This document shows, one piece after another, positions 1 to 7,430 of a DNA stretch of 64,000 nucleotides; position 1 is the first letter of the stretch; every line of letters starts with the position of its first letter. Under the pieces are notes generated by a model. The model searched no databases, was not told where the DNA came from, and saw nothing but the letters and a program-made list of their open reading frames with translations. The stretch covers positions 1,860,001-1,924,000 of the forward strand of contig CP181259.1 of the NCBI GenBank assembly GCA_047833645.1. The letters run 5' to 3'. Made by a program: the position numbers and the translations under genes. The DNA comes from Pseudolactococcus sp041800635 (GTDB lineage Bacteria > Bacillota > Bacilli > Lactobacillales > Streptococcaceae).

Positions 1-1580
1 ATAAAGTGGCACAAATCACGAAGAAATTCCGTCGTGGTGCCATGACAGATGATGAACGTTATACCATGGTAACAGACGTTTGGCGTGGTGCTAAAGAAGA
101 ACTTGAGCGTCGATTGATCGAAGCCCAAGATATGGCAAATCCAATCGTTATGATGATGGACTCTGGTGCCCGTGGTAACATCTCCAACTTCTCACAGCTC
201 GCGGGTATGCGTGGGTTGATGGCAGCGCCGAATGGTAAAATCATGGAGCTCCCAATCATCTCAAACTTCCGTGAAGGCTTGTCCGTTTTGGAAATGTTCT
301 TCTCTACCCATGGTGCCCGTAAAGGGATGACCGATACGGCCCTTAAAACAGCCGATTCAGGTTACTTGACACGTCGTCTCGTTGACGTTGCCCAAGATGT
401 CATCATCCGTGAAGATGACTGTGGTTCTGACCGTGGTCTTGTGATTAGCGATATTGCGACCGGTAAAGAAATGGTTGAACCTTTATCTGAGCGTCTCAAT
501 GGTCGTTACACACGTAAAACGGTTGTACATCCTGAAACCGGTGAACAAATTATCGGTGAAGATGAGTTGATTACAGAAGCCATTGCAGCGCAAATCGTTG
601 CAGCTGGTATCAAAGAAGTCACTATCCGTTCAGTCTTTACATGTAAAACACGTCATGGTGTCTGCAAACATTGTTATGGTGTCAACTTGGCAACTGGTGA
701 TGCCGTTGAAGTCGGTGAAGCAGTCGGCACAATCGCTGCCCAATCCATCGGTGAACCTGGTACACAGTTGACCATGCGTACCTTCCACACGGGTGGTGTA
801 GCATCATCTGAAGATATCACACAAGGTCTCCCTCGTATCCAAGAAATCTTTGAAGCCCGTAACCCTAAAGGGGAAGCGGTCATCACTGAAGTAACGGGTG
901 AAGTCGTTGAAATCACTGAAGAAGCAGCGACGCGTAAGAAAGAAGTAACCGTCAAAGGTGAAACAGATACACGGACATACGAAGTGCCATTTACAGCGCG
1001 TATGCACGTTGAAGTGGGTGATTTCATTCACCGTGGAACGCCTCTGACAGAAGGGTCTATTCAACCCAAACACTTGCTTCAAGTTCGCGATACACTTTCA
1101 GTTGAAACTTACTTACTTGCAGAAGTGCAAAAGGTCTATAGAAGCCAAGGGGTTGAGATCGGCGACAAGCACGTTGAGGTTATGGTCCGTCAAATGCTCC
1201 GTAAAGTCCGCGTCATGGATGCCGGCGATACAGATCTCTTGCCTGGTACACTCATGGACATCGCTGATTTCGAGCAAGCCAACCAACAAATTCTCTTTGA
1301 TGGTGGCGTCCCTGCGACATCTCGTCCAGTTCTGATGGGTATCACTAAAGCATCGCTTGAAACGAACTCATTCTTGTCAGCTGCATCCTTCCAAGAAACA
1401 ACACGTGTCTTGACTGATGCTGCCATTCGTGGCAAGAAAGATCCATTGCTTGGTCTTAAGGAAAATGTTATCATCGGTAAAATCATCCCAGCTGGTACTG
1501 GTATGGCACGTTACCGCAACCTTGAACCATTGGCAAAAGTTGCTGAAACACCAGAAGTTGTGGCAGAAGTCACTGAATAA
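1..1580 (+). CDS. rpoC: RNA polymerase beta' subunit, C-terminal part (5' end outside window)
   Basis: The window opens inside this gene; the first complete codon is at 3 and the stop is at 1578-1580. About 525 residues of a protein normally near 1200 are present. It forms, with the beta subunit, the catalytic core of RNA polymerase. Visible landmarks are the second zinc-binding cluster (Cys in DDCGSD, then CKTRHGVCKHCYG), the conserved AQSIGEPGTQLTMRTFHTGG stretch of the trigger-loop region, and the C-terminal stretch ending in LKENVIIGKIIPAGTGM. The tail after that (about 30 residues, rich in Glu and Val) is typical of streptococcal RpoC. A hairpin terminator follows about 50 bases downstream. 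Confidence 0.97.
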   Translation, partial: KVAQITKKFRRGAMTDDERYTMVTDVWRGAKEELERRLIEAQDMANPIVMMMDSGARGNISNFSQLAGMRGLMAAPNGKIMELPIISNFREGLSVLEMFFSTHGARKGMTDTALKTADSGYLTRRLVDVAQDVIIREDDCGSDRGLVISDIATGKEMVEPLSERLNGRYTRKTVVHPETGEQIIGEDELITEAIAAQIVAAGIKEVTIRSVFTCKTRHGVCKHCYGVNLATGDAVEVGEAVGTIAAQSIGEPGTQLTMRTFHTGGVASSEDITQGLPRIQEIFEARNPKGEAVITEVTGEVVEITEEAATRKKEVTVKGETDTRTYEVPFTARMHVEVGDFIHRGTPLTEGSIQPKHLLQVRDTLSVETYLLAEVQKVYRSQGVEIGDKHVEVMVRQMLRKVRVMDAGDTDLLPGTLMDIADFEQANQQILFDGGVPATSRPVLMGITKASLETNSFLSAASFQETTRVLTDAAIRGKKDPLLGLKENVIIGKIIPAGTGMARYRNLEPLAKVAETPEVVAEVTE

Positions 1581-1628
1581 TCAATCAAATAGCTACGCAT
1601 TAGGGCTCTGAATTAAGGCTCTATCATG

Positions 1629-1661
1629 AATCGCTTGGGAAAACATGCCCAGGCGATTTTT
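1629..1661 (+). terminator. Rho-independent terminator after rpoC
   Basis: An 11-bp stem (AATCGCTTGGG pairing with CCCAGGCGATT, one G-T pair) with an AAAACATG loop and a following T run. It ends the rpoBC transcript. The AT-rich stretch from about 1662 to 1946 holds nothing recognisable. Confidence 0.85.
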
Positions 1662-1946
1662 GATATGGAATTAAAATGCTTTAAAATCGTTAAACATTTT
1701 TTAGAAATATCCGAGTTTGCGAAGGATTGGGTATTTGGGGTTGGTAAATAAATATGTTTGACAAGGTATAAATTTAGTAAATAGACTTTTATTTTTCTTG
1801 ATTTAGATTGTTAATGTTTTTAGATTACTGGACAATTGAAAATAATGTTACAAGAATTATTGAAATAAACTTTATTTCTATACCCAATAGAATAAAATAA
1901 TTCTTAATTACTATTGATTGACTAAACTCTATGAAAGTACCATTGA

Positions 1947-2072
1947 GATCTCTTGGATCCTTTTATTATATATGAGAAATTTGGTAGCTTGACTGCGAAT
2001 GTACAAGAAAATGAAGGCTCTTCCCAGAATTTAATAGATAGCTTTATTAAGGGCACCTCTAAAAACGTATGA
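1947..2072 (+). pseudogene. Possible 3' or internal gene remnant cut by the IS5-family element
   Basis: From 1947 a reading frame without a start codon runs about 34 codons with protein-like composition (LDPFIIYEKFGS, then LTANVQENEGSSQNLIDSFIK) up to the IS left end at 2051. It stops seven codons inside the IS at 2070-2072. An upstream in-frame TGA at 1944-1946 limits it on the left. I do not recognise the family. It could be chance; it is listed because the composition differs from the AT-rich noise to its left. Confidence 0.25.
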
Positions 2073-2116
2073 AAAGAGGTATAATAGATTAAAAATAAGC
2101 TAACGAGGTATTGAAG

Positions 2117-3115
2117 ATGAATTTATTTGGAGATAGCGACTATCTTGAAAAATTAAGTTTAAAAGGAGATCCTCTTGAGCGGCTAGAAAAAGTGGTTGAT
2201 TTCGAGTGTTTTCGCCCAACTCTTAACCGGATTTTTAAGTATGATTTAAAAAACAAATCTCATGGTGGTAGACCGCCCTATGACCTTGTTTTAATGTTGA
2301 AAATTCTAATTTTACAACGCTTATACAATCTATCTGATGATGCAATGGAATATCAAATGATTGACCGGATTTCGTTTAGAAGATTCCTTAAGATTGATGA
2401 CAAGGTACCAGACGCAAAGACTATCTGGAACTTTAGAAATCAGCTATCAAAATCTAATAGAGGAAACTGGCTTTTTTCTGCCTTTCAAGAAAAACTTGAA
2501 TCACAAGGGATGATCGCTCATAAAGGACAGATTGTTGATGCAACATTCATAGAGGCGCCTAAACAACGTAATCCAAAAGACGAAAATGAATTGATTAAAG
2601 CAAATAGGGTACCAGTGAATTGGACGAAGAACAAAAGAGCACAGAAGGATACAGCTGCTCGCTGGACAATTAAAGGTAATGAGAGACACTATGGCTACAA
2701 AAATCATATTGCTATAGATACCAAATCAAAATTCGTAAAGAATTATCAAACAACGCCTGCAAATGTGCATGATTCTCAAGTAATAGGCGTTCTTGTTGAT
2801 CCCGATGAGATCACCTTAGTAGACTCAGCTTATCAAAATCAAGCAACACCTAAAGGTGCTGAACTTTTTACCTGTCTTAAAAACACACGTTGTAAATCTC
2901 TTAAGGCAGACGATAAAATGTTTAATAAAATCATTTCGAAAATACGTGTCCGTAATGAACATGTATTTGGCTTTGTTGAAAATTCAATGCATGGTTCTAG
3001 TTTACGTTCTATTGGATTCGATCGAGCTGTTTTAAATACTGACCTTACAAATCTGACTTATAACTTATTGAGGTACGAACAAGTTAAACGTTTAAATCTC
3101 AAAACATGGAGGTAA
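2117..3115 (+). CDS. IS5-family DDE transposase
   Basis: This 332-residue protein catalyses movement of the surrounding 1.2-kb element. The N-terminal part (FKYDLKNKSHGGRPPYDLVLMLKILILQRLYNLSD) is the usual helical DNA-binding region of IS5-type transposases. The acidic triad can be placed at the Asp of GQIVDATFIE, the Asp of LVDSAYQNQ and the Glu of RVRNEHVFG. The ATG at 2117 is preferred over the TTG six bases earlier because GAGGT at 2105-2109 is well spaced from it. The frame is intact, so it may be active. Confidence 0.9.
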   Translation: MNLFGDSDYLEKLSLKGDPLERLEKVVDFECFRPTLNRIFKYDLKNKSHGGRPPYDLVLMLKILILQRLYNLSDDAMEYQMIDRISFRRFLKIDDKVPDAKTIWNFRNQLSKSNRGNWLFSAFQEKLESQGMIAHKGQIVDATFIEAPKQRNPKDENELIKANRVPVNWTKNKRAQKDTAARWTIKGNERHYGYKNHIAIDTKSKFVKNYQTTPANVHDSQVIGVLVDPDEITLVDSAYQNQATPKGAELFTCLKNTRCKSLKADDKMFNKIISKIRVRNEHVFGFVENSMHGSSLRSIGFDRAVLNTDLTNLTYNLLRYEQVKRLNLKTWR

Positions 3116-3161
3116 TCCGTCTAAAATAAGAATAAACAGTCAAGTGGCGTCTGTAACATAA

Positions 3162-3204
3162 AGAAAAACACAGTAGACTATGCTTAGTTTTCTGTGTTTT
3201 TTTC
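3162..3204 (+). terminator. Terminator inside the IS5-family element
   Basis: AGAAAAACACAG pairs with CTGTGTTTTTTTCT across a 16-base loop, just downstream of the transposase stop and inside the right inverted repeat. Confidence 0.7.
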
Positions 3205-3281
3205 TAATTTCATTTAGAGGTGAATTAATTGGTAGTTATTAGAGGTGCCCTTTATAAGACGAGAGAAGGAAAAACTATCCA

Positions 3282-4434
3282 ATGACAACTTTAAAAAAAT
3301 TACTAACCGTTTCATTCATCCTAGGACTATCGGTGTTAACCGTTGCCTGTGGCAAACAGTCTGCGACTGAAGATCAAAAAGCATTACCAACGACAGTTGG
3401 AGCAAAAAAGTCGGACCCTGATGACAAAGGGGGGCAAAATCAGAGTGGCCTATGGGGCTGGCCTTTGCCATGCGCCGATTCATATCGCCCTTGAAAATGA
3501 TTATTTTAAGGATGAGGGGCTGGATGTTGAAGCCAGTCAGATGGATTCTGCCGTGATCGCTGAAGCGGCTGGGAGTGGGCATCTGGATGCGAGTTATGGC
3601 CTGGTCGGGAAATTGATTCCGAGTATCGAAAATGGTCTTGCCATCAAGTTGACGGCGGGGATTCATACGGGTTGTATTCAGGTTGTGACGCGAAAAGATT
3701 CTGATATCAAGACCTTGCGTGATTTGAAAAAGAAAAAAATTGGGGTCGCAAGTTTGACGGATTCACCGGCCGTGATTGCGAAGCGAGGCTTGGCCGCTCA
3801 AAAAAATGGGGTGTCGGCGGCTAATATGGAAGTTGAGTTTGAGACAACTGAGTTTGAATCAATCCTCTCAGGCTTAGATACAGACCGCTATCAGTTAGGT
3901 GCGAATAATTTTTCATATAATGCAGAACGTGCGAAGAAATATAATTTTTCACTGCCTATTACTAAAAATCCATATGTCCTAGTTGTCCGTGAAGACGATC
4001 AGTCAATCCAATCACTGGATGATTTGACGGGTAAAAAAGCCGTGACAGAAGTGGGCAACAGTGGGGCAACATTACTCGAAAATTATAATAAGAGTCATGA
4101 TAAAAAAATCGATATCCAATATACGGATCAAGACTTTATTAAACAGTTTCAAGATATTGAAGATGGCAAATATGACGTTCGGATTATCAGTACCATCTCA
4201 GCCTTACAAGCCATTAAAGAACATGGTTTTAAATTAAAAATTATTCCTTTTACAGATCCAAGTGTTTATCCAGATGCTTATCTGTTATTACCTAAGACAA
4301 GTGATGGCGATCAATTGCTGAAAGTGGTCAACGCGCAAATTAAAAAAATCTATCAGAATGGCACATTGGAGAAAATTAGCAAAGAACAGTTAGGCGCAAG
4401 CTATCTCCCTGACAAAGCTGACATCGACAAATAA
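3282..4434 (+). pseudogene. Frameshifted, chimeric ABC solute-binding lipoprotein gene
   Basis: The first frame (from 3282) encodes a lipoprotein signal peptide with a clear lipobox (SVLTVACG) and about 30 further residues, then continues meaninglessly to a stop at 3494. The protein resumes one frame over at the AAAGGGGGG tract near 3423-3431 (KIRVAYGAGL onward) and runs to 4434. The first half after the shift resembles NMT1/SsuA-type binding proteins (HAPIHIALENDYFKDEGLDV, AGSGHLDASYG). From about FETTEFESILSGLDTDRY on, it resembles amino-acid binding proteins of the TcyJ/FliY type (LGANNFSYNAERAKKYNFS, VLVVREDDQSIQSLDDLTGK). No permease or ATPase gene adjoins it. It therefore looks like the fused remains of two binding-protein genes, additionally disrupted by a one-base shift. 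Confidence 0.75.
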
Positions 4435-4521
4435 AGTCAGGTTGGGTATTACTGAATCAGTCTGCTGCTGAGCCAAAACCACAGCCACAGCAATAACCAC
4501 AACCACAGTAAGGAGAGACTA

Positions 4522-5853
4522 TTGAAATTTATCATCGCTGGTGATGCCCTATTTTCGAGTCGCAATTTAAAAGACACCATTGATCACAAGATTGTCGATT
4601 TATTGAAAGATTCAGATGCTGTTTTTGCCAATGCAGAATTTGTGACACCCCAAAAAAAGACGCCACCTGCAGCTGGTAGAGGCTATGTGACAGCTGTTAG
4701 ACCCGAAACCTTGGATGAATTCACTGATTTAAACGTGCACTATCTATCTTTTGCGAATAACCATACTGGCGATTTTGGCATTGCAGGCATGACCGATACC
4801 CTAGAAGCAGCCAGAGACCGTGGCCTTCAACCATTGGGCGTCGGAGAAAGTCTGCACGATGCCAGGAAGCCCCAGTTTATCGACACACGCGACGGTAGAA
4901 TTGCCATCATCACGATCGCCATTACGCGCAGTGAGGTATTTGCCGCAAGCGATGCCGGAAATGGCGTGCCAGCAAGACCAGGCGTTAATCCGCTTCGGTG
5001 GGAAAGACGGTATGTTCTGCCCAAAGCAGCTTTTGACGCATTGTCTGACATTGATCGTAAACTTGGGACGCGCACAAGCGCTGAGCAGGGCAGTCGCATT
5101 GAGACTTGGGCGGGACCGAGCGAGACCTTTTTCAAGTTTGGCTCGCTATGGCAAGAAAACATACCGATCGAGCTGGGCGATGATTATCAGGTCAAAACCT
5201 TTGCCAATGAACAGGACAAAACAGAAATTCTCGCCAACATTGCGGATGCTAAAAAGCGCGCAGATTTCGTCTTCGTCAATTTCCACTCCCATGAAGGCCT
5301 CAACGAAGACTGGTACGCAGATGAGCCAGTAGCCTTTATCGAAGCATTTTCAAGGGACGCGATTGATCAGGGTGCCGATATTGTCGTGGGACATGGTGCT
5401 CACTTTTTAAAAGGGATAGAAGTCTATCAACAGAAGCCGATTTTTTACAACATCCACACTTTAATCATGGCATTTGAGTCGGGAGAGTCCATCATTCCGC
5501 CAGAAATGTATGAAGCCTATGGCTATCCCGTAAACACAAAACCATCAACCCTGCATGGCAATCGTGCCAAGGATAAAAATGGCAAGTGGCAAGGCTTTAA
5601 CAGTGAGGCGCGTTTTAGCCACAGTGTCTTACTTAATTTTGAACTGAATGCAGAGACGAAGACCTTCGACTACCATTTAATCCCGATCGATCTCCAGTTG
5701 ACCCATGACCGCCCAACAAAACGTGGCCTACCCGTACTGGCTGATGAAGCAACTGCTCAACAGATCAGTGATCGTTTAACAAGGATCAGCCAACGATTTG
5801 GTGTTCAAGTCGTCAATGAAAATGGTCGTTTAATCGTTAAAACAGCCAAGTAA
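4522..5853 (+). CDS. CapA-family (PGA_cap) protein, metallophosphatase fold
   Basis: A 443-residue protein of the poly-gamma-glutamate capsule synthesis CapA family. Family signatures include the opening FIIAGDALFSSR, VFANAEFVTP, the YLSFANNHTGDFG motif near residue 80 and IVVGHGAHFLKGIEVYQ near residue 290. Members have a calcineurin-like fold. CapA itself acts in poly-gamma-glutamate export, but most homologues are uncharacterised. Here there is no N-terminal membrane anchor and no neighbouring capB/capC, so a role in poly-glutamate synthesis is not supported. The start is TTG at 4522, preceded by AAGGAGAG. A bidirectional terminator separates it from the convergent ypsA. Confidence 0.8.
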   Translation: MKFIIAGDALFSSRNLKDTIDHKIVDLLKDSDAVFANAEFVTPQKKTPPAAGRGYVTAVRPETLDEFTDLNVHYLSFANNHTGDFGIAGMTDTLEAARDRGLQPLGVGESLHDARKPQFIDTRDGRIAIITIAITRSEVFAASDAGNGVPARPGVNPLRWERRYVLPKAAFDALSDIDRKLGTRTSAEQGSRIETWAGPSETFFKFGSLWQENIPIELGDDYQVKTFANEQDKTEILANIADAKKRADFVFVNFHSHEGLNEDWYADEPVAFIEAFSRDAIDQGADIVVGHGAHFLKGIEVYQQKPIFYNIHTLIMAFESGESIIPPEMYEAYGYPVNTKPSTLHGNRAKDKNGKWQGFNSEARFSHSVLLNFELNAETKTFDYHLIPIDLQLTHDRPTKRGLPVLADEATAQQISDRLTRISQRFGVQVVNENGRLIVKTAK

Positions 5854-5895
5854 AGGTGTCTGATTGGATTCAGAATCTCGTTTAGAAAATCAATG

Positions 5896-5934
5896 AAAAG
5901 ACTTGCCTACCGCGCTCTGGTAGGCAAGTCTTTT
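5896..5934. terminator. Bidirectional terminator between capA-like gene and ypsA
   Basis: A perfect 16-bp stem (AAAAGACTTGCCTACC and its complement) around a 7-base loop, with A and T runs at the two ends. It can serve both convergent genes. Confidence 0.9.
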
Positions 5935-5947
5935 GATGTTACGACTA

Positions 5948-6487
5948 TCAATCGGGATACGACTCATCAGCCATTTCGTCTGCAATATCTTGCAAGGTAT
6001 CAAACCGCAACATCTGAACAGGAAAATTTTCGGTTTGGTTCAGCTGTGCGACGAGATACTTCAATTTAGTTTCATTTTCTTCATCGTAGAAGATAAAGGC
6101 ACCGTTGGCATTGCTGATCAGAAAGTGGTGATACTCACGAAATTGACCGGCATTTTGGTAGTCATCATAGGCGTATTGGACAAAGTCGACTTGCTTAAAG
6201 CGGGCTAGCTTGGTTTGATTGGCTTCATTCCAATTTTGGCCATGCGTTTTAAATGGGAAAATGGTCGCAAATTTAAAGCCATAATCTGCTTGCATCTCTT
6301 TAGCCACTTCAAGGACCCAGTATTCAAAGCCTAGGTTACCACCAAAAATCAACCATTCTAGCCCATCAGCGGCAAAAGCTTCCAGATTTTTGCGAATGGC
6401 CCGCTTAATCACGGTTAATTTCAGATCCTCTTCGTCAAAAATACCTAAATCAAAGGCACTATAGCCGACAATGAGTAATGTTTTCAT
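5948..6487 (-). CDS. ypsA: YpsA/DUF1273 SLOG-family protein
   Basis: A 179-residue protein of the YpsA (DUF1273) family, a branch of the SLOG nucleotide-ligand-binding superfamily. The opening (LLIVGYSAFDLGIF), the central WLIFGGNLGFEYWVLEVA and the later FPFKTHGQNW and LISNANGAFIFYDEE stretches match the family pattern. In firmicutes it lies divergently beside recU and pbp1A, as it does here, and YpsA has been linked to cell division. The ligand is unknown. The start at 6487 opens MKTLLIVGYS. Confidence 0.85.
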   Translation of the reverse strand: MKTLLIVGYSAFDLGIFDEEDLKLTVIKRAIRKNLEAFAADGLEWLIFGGNLGFEYWVLEVAKEMQADYGFKFATIFPFKTHGQNWNEANQTKLARFKQVDFVQYAYDDYQNAGQFREYHHFLISNANGAFIFYDEENETKLKYLVAQLNQTENFPVQMLRFDTLQDIADEMADESYPD

Positions 6488-6830
6488 ATTTGGTGATTAT
6501 CCATTTCTAAATTATACGATATCCCATTATACCGCAACAACAGGGGAAGCGGGCATTTCAGCAAGAATCAGACTATTTTTTTTGATAGTGGGGAGGCATT
6601 TGCTCTATTCTGTGTTAAGTGTTGTGTTGCATTATTCGGCATTCCCTAAAATTTAACAACGTTTTAACGCTTTATACGGCAAGATGCTTGTATATTCCAC
6701 TATAATACTGTAAACTTATGATAACTGTATTTTATTAAAAGCGGGTAAGAAAAGACGTTTGATATCATCATCAAGCGTCTGACCTAGCCAAACAAACGCA
6801 GTAAGCGCTAAAGTGTTAGAGAGGAAAATC
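6488..6830. other. Divergent intergenic region ypsA/recU with leader hairpin
   Basis: No gene is seen in these 343 bases. A TATAAT box at 6701-6706 may drive recU. At 6753-6780 AGACGTTTGAT pairs with ATCAAGCGTCT across a 6-base loop; there is no T run after it, so it is more likely a leader structure or protein site than a terminator. Confidence 0.5.
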
Positions 6831-7430
6831 ATGGTCAAATATCCTGGTGGTGTGGCGATTGCACGAAAACAGCAAATCAAACAACCCAAAACGGTTAGAT
6901 TTGGCAAACGTGGCATGAATTTTGAAGCTGAAATCAATGCCACGAATGATTACTATTTAATGCATGGGCTGGCAGTCATCCATAAGAAACCGACACCTAT
7001 TCAAATTGTTAAAGTGGATTATCCCCAGCGGAGTCGTGCGAAAATTACGGAAGCCTATTTTCGCCAAGCGTCAACAACCGATTATTCAGGTGTTTATCAG
7101 GGACATTATCTTGACTTTGAGGCGAAAGAAACTCAAAATAAAACAAGTTTCCCCCTCAAAAACTTCCATGACCATCAAATCGTGCACATGGAAAACGTCT
7201 TAGCGCAAGAGGGCATCGCCTTTGTTCTACTTCATTTTTCGACCCTATCAAGGACTTTCTTGCTCAAAGCAAGCGACTTAATCCCATTTTTTAAGACAAA
7301 TAAGGGTCAAAAATCGATTGCATTAGCATTCATCGAAGCAAAAGGCTATGAACTGCCGACCAATCAAATTCCTAGCATCCCATATCTCGACTGCATTCAA
7401 AAAATTTTAGGAGGTGACTCACATTTCTAA
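6831..7430 (+). CDS. recU: Holliday junction resolvase RecU
   Basis: About 199 residues from the ATG at 6831; the earlier in-frame GTG at 6813 lies before the GAGAGGAAA ribosome binding site and is not used. RecU cleaves Holliday junctions and modulates RecA during recombinational repair and chromosome segregation. The MNFEAEINATNDYY segment, the YRGHYLDFEAKET-like nuclease core (here YQGHYLDFEAKET near residue 103) and FPLKNFHDHQIVHM fit the family. The stop overlaps the start region of pbp1A, so the two are translationally coupled, the usual recU-pbp arrangement. Confidence 0.95.
   Translation: MVKYPGGVAIARKQQIKQPKTVRFGKRGMNFEAEINATNDYYLMHGLAVIHKKPTPIQIVKVDYPQRSRAKITEAYFRQASTTDYSGVYQGHYLDFEAKETQNKTSFPLKNFHDHQIVHMENVLAQEGIAFVLLHFSTLSRTFLLKASDLIPFFKTNKGQKSIALAFIEAKGYELPTNQIPSIPYLDCIQKILGGDSHF

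Larger units (their letters stand above)
2051..3250 (+). mobile_element. IS5-family insertion sequence, 1200 bp
   Basis: Terminal inverted repeats start GGGCACCTCTAA at 2051 and end TTAGAGGTGCCC at 3250, enclosing one transposase gene and its terminator. The flanking tetranucleotides are TTAA on the left and TTTA on the right, so there is no exact target duplication; the element may be old or have lost it. A TATAAT box lies about 30 bases inside the left end, upstream of the transposase. Confidence 0.85.

Noticed and set aside
3420..3435. Programmed frameshift at AAAGGGGGG in the binding-protein gene
   Set aside because: There is no stimulatory structure or precedent for this family, and the protein is chimeric and lacks partners, so decay is simpler; left open only as an alternative.
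4440..4520. Short frame with Pro/Gln repeats (PKPQPQQ) before the CapA-like gene
   Set aside because: It has no start or ribosome binding site and is too short; possibly the worn end of a lost gene but not supportable.
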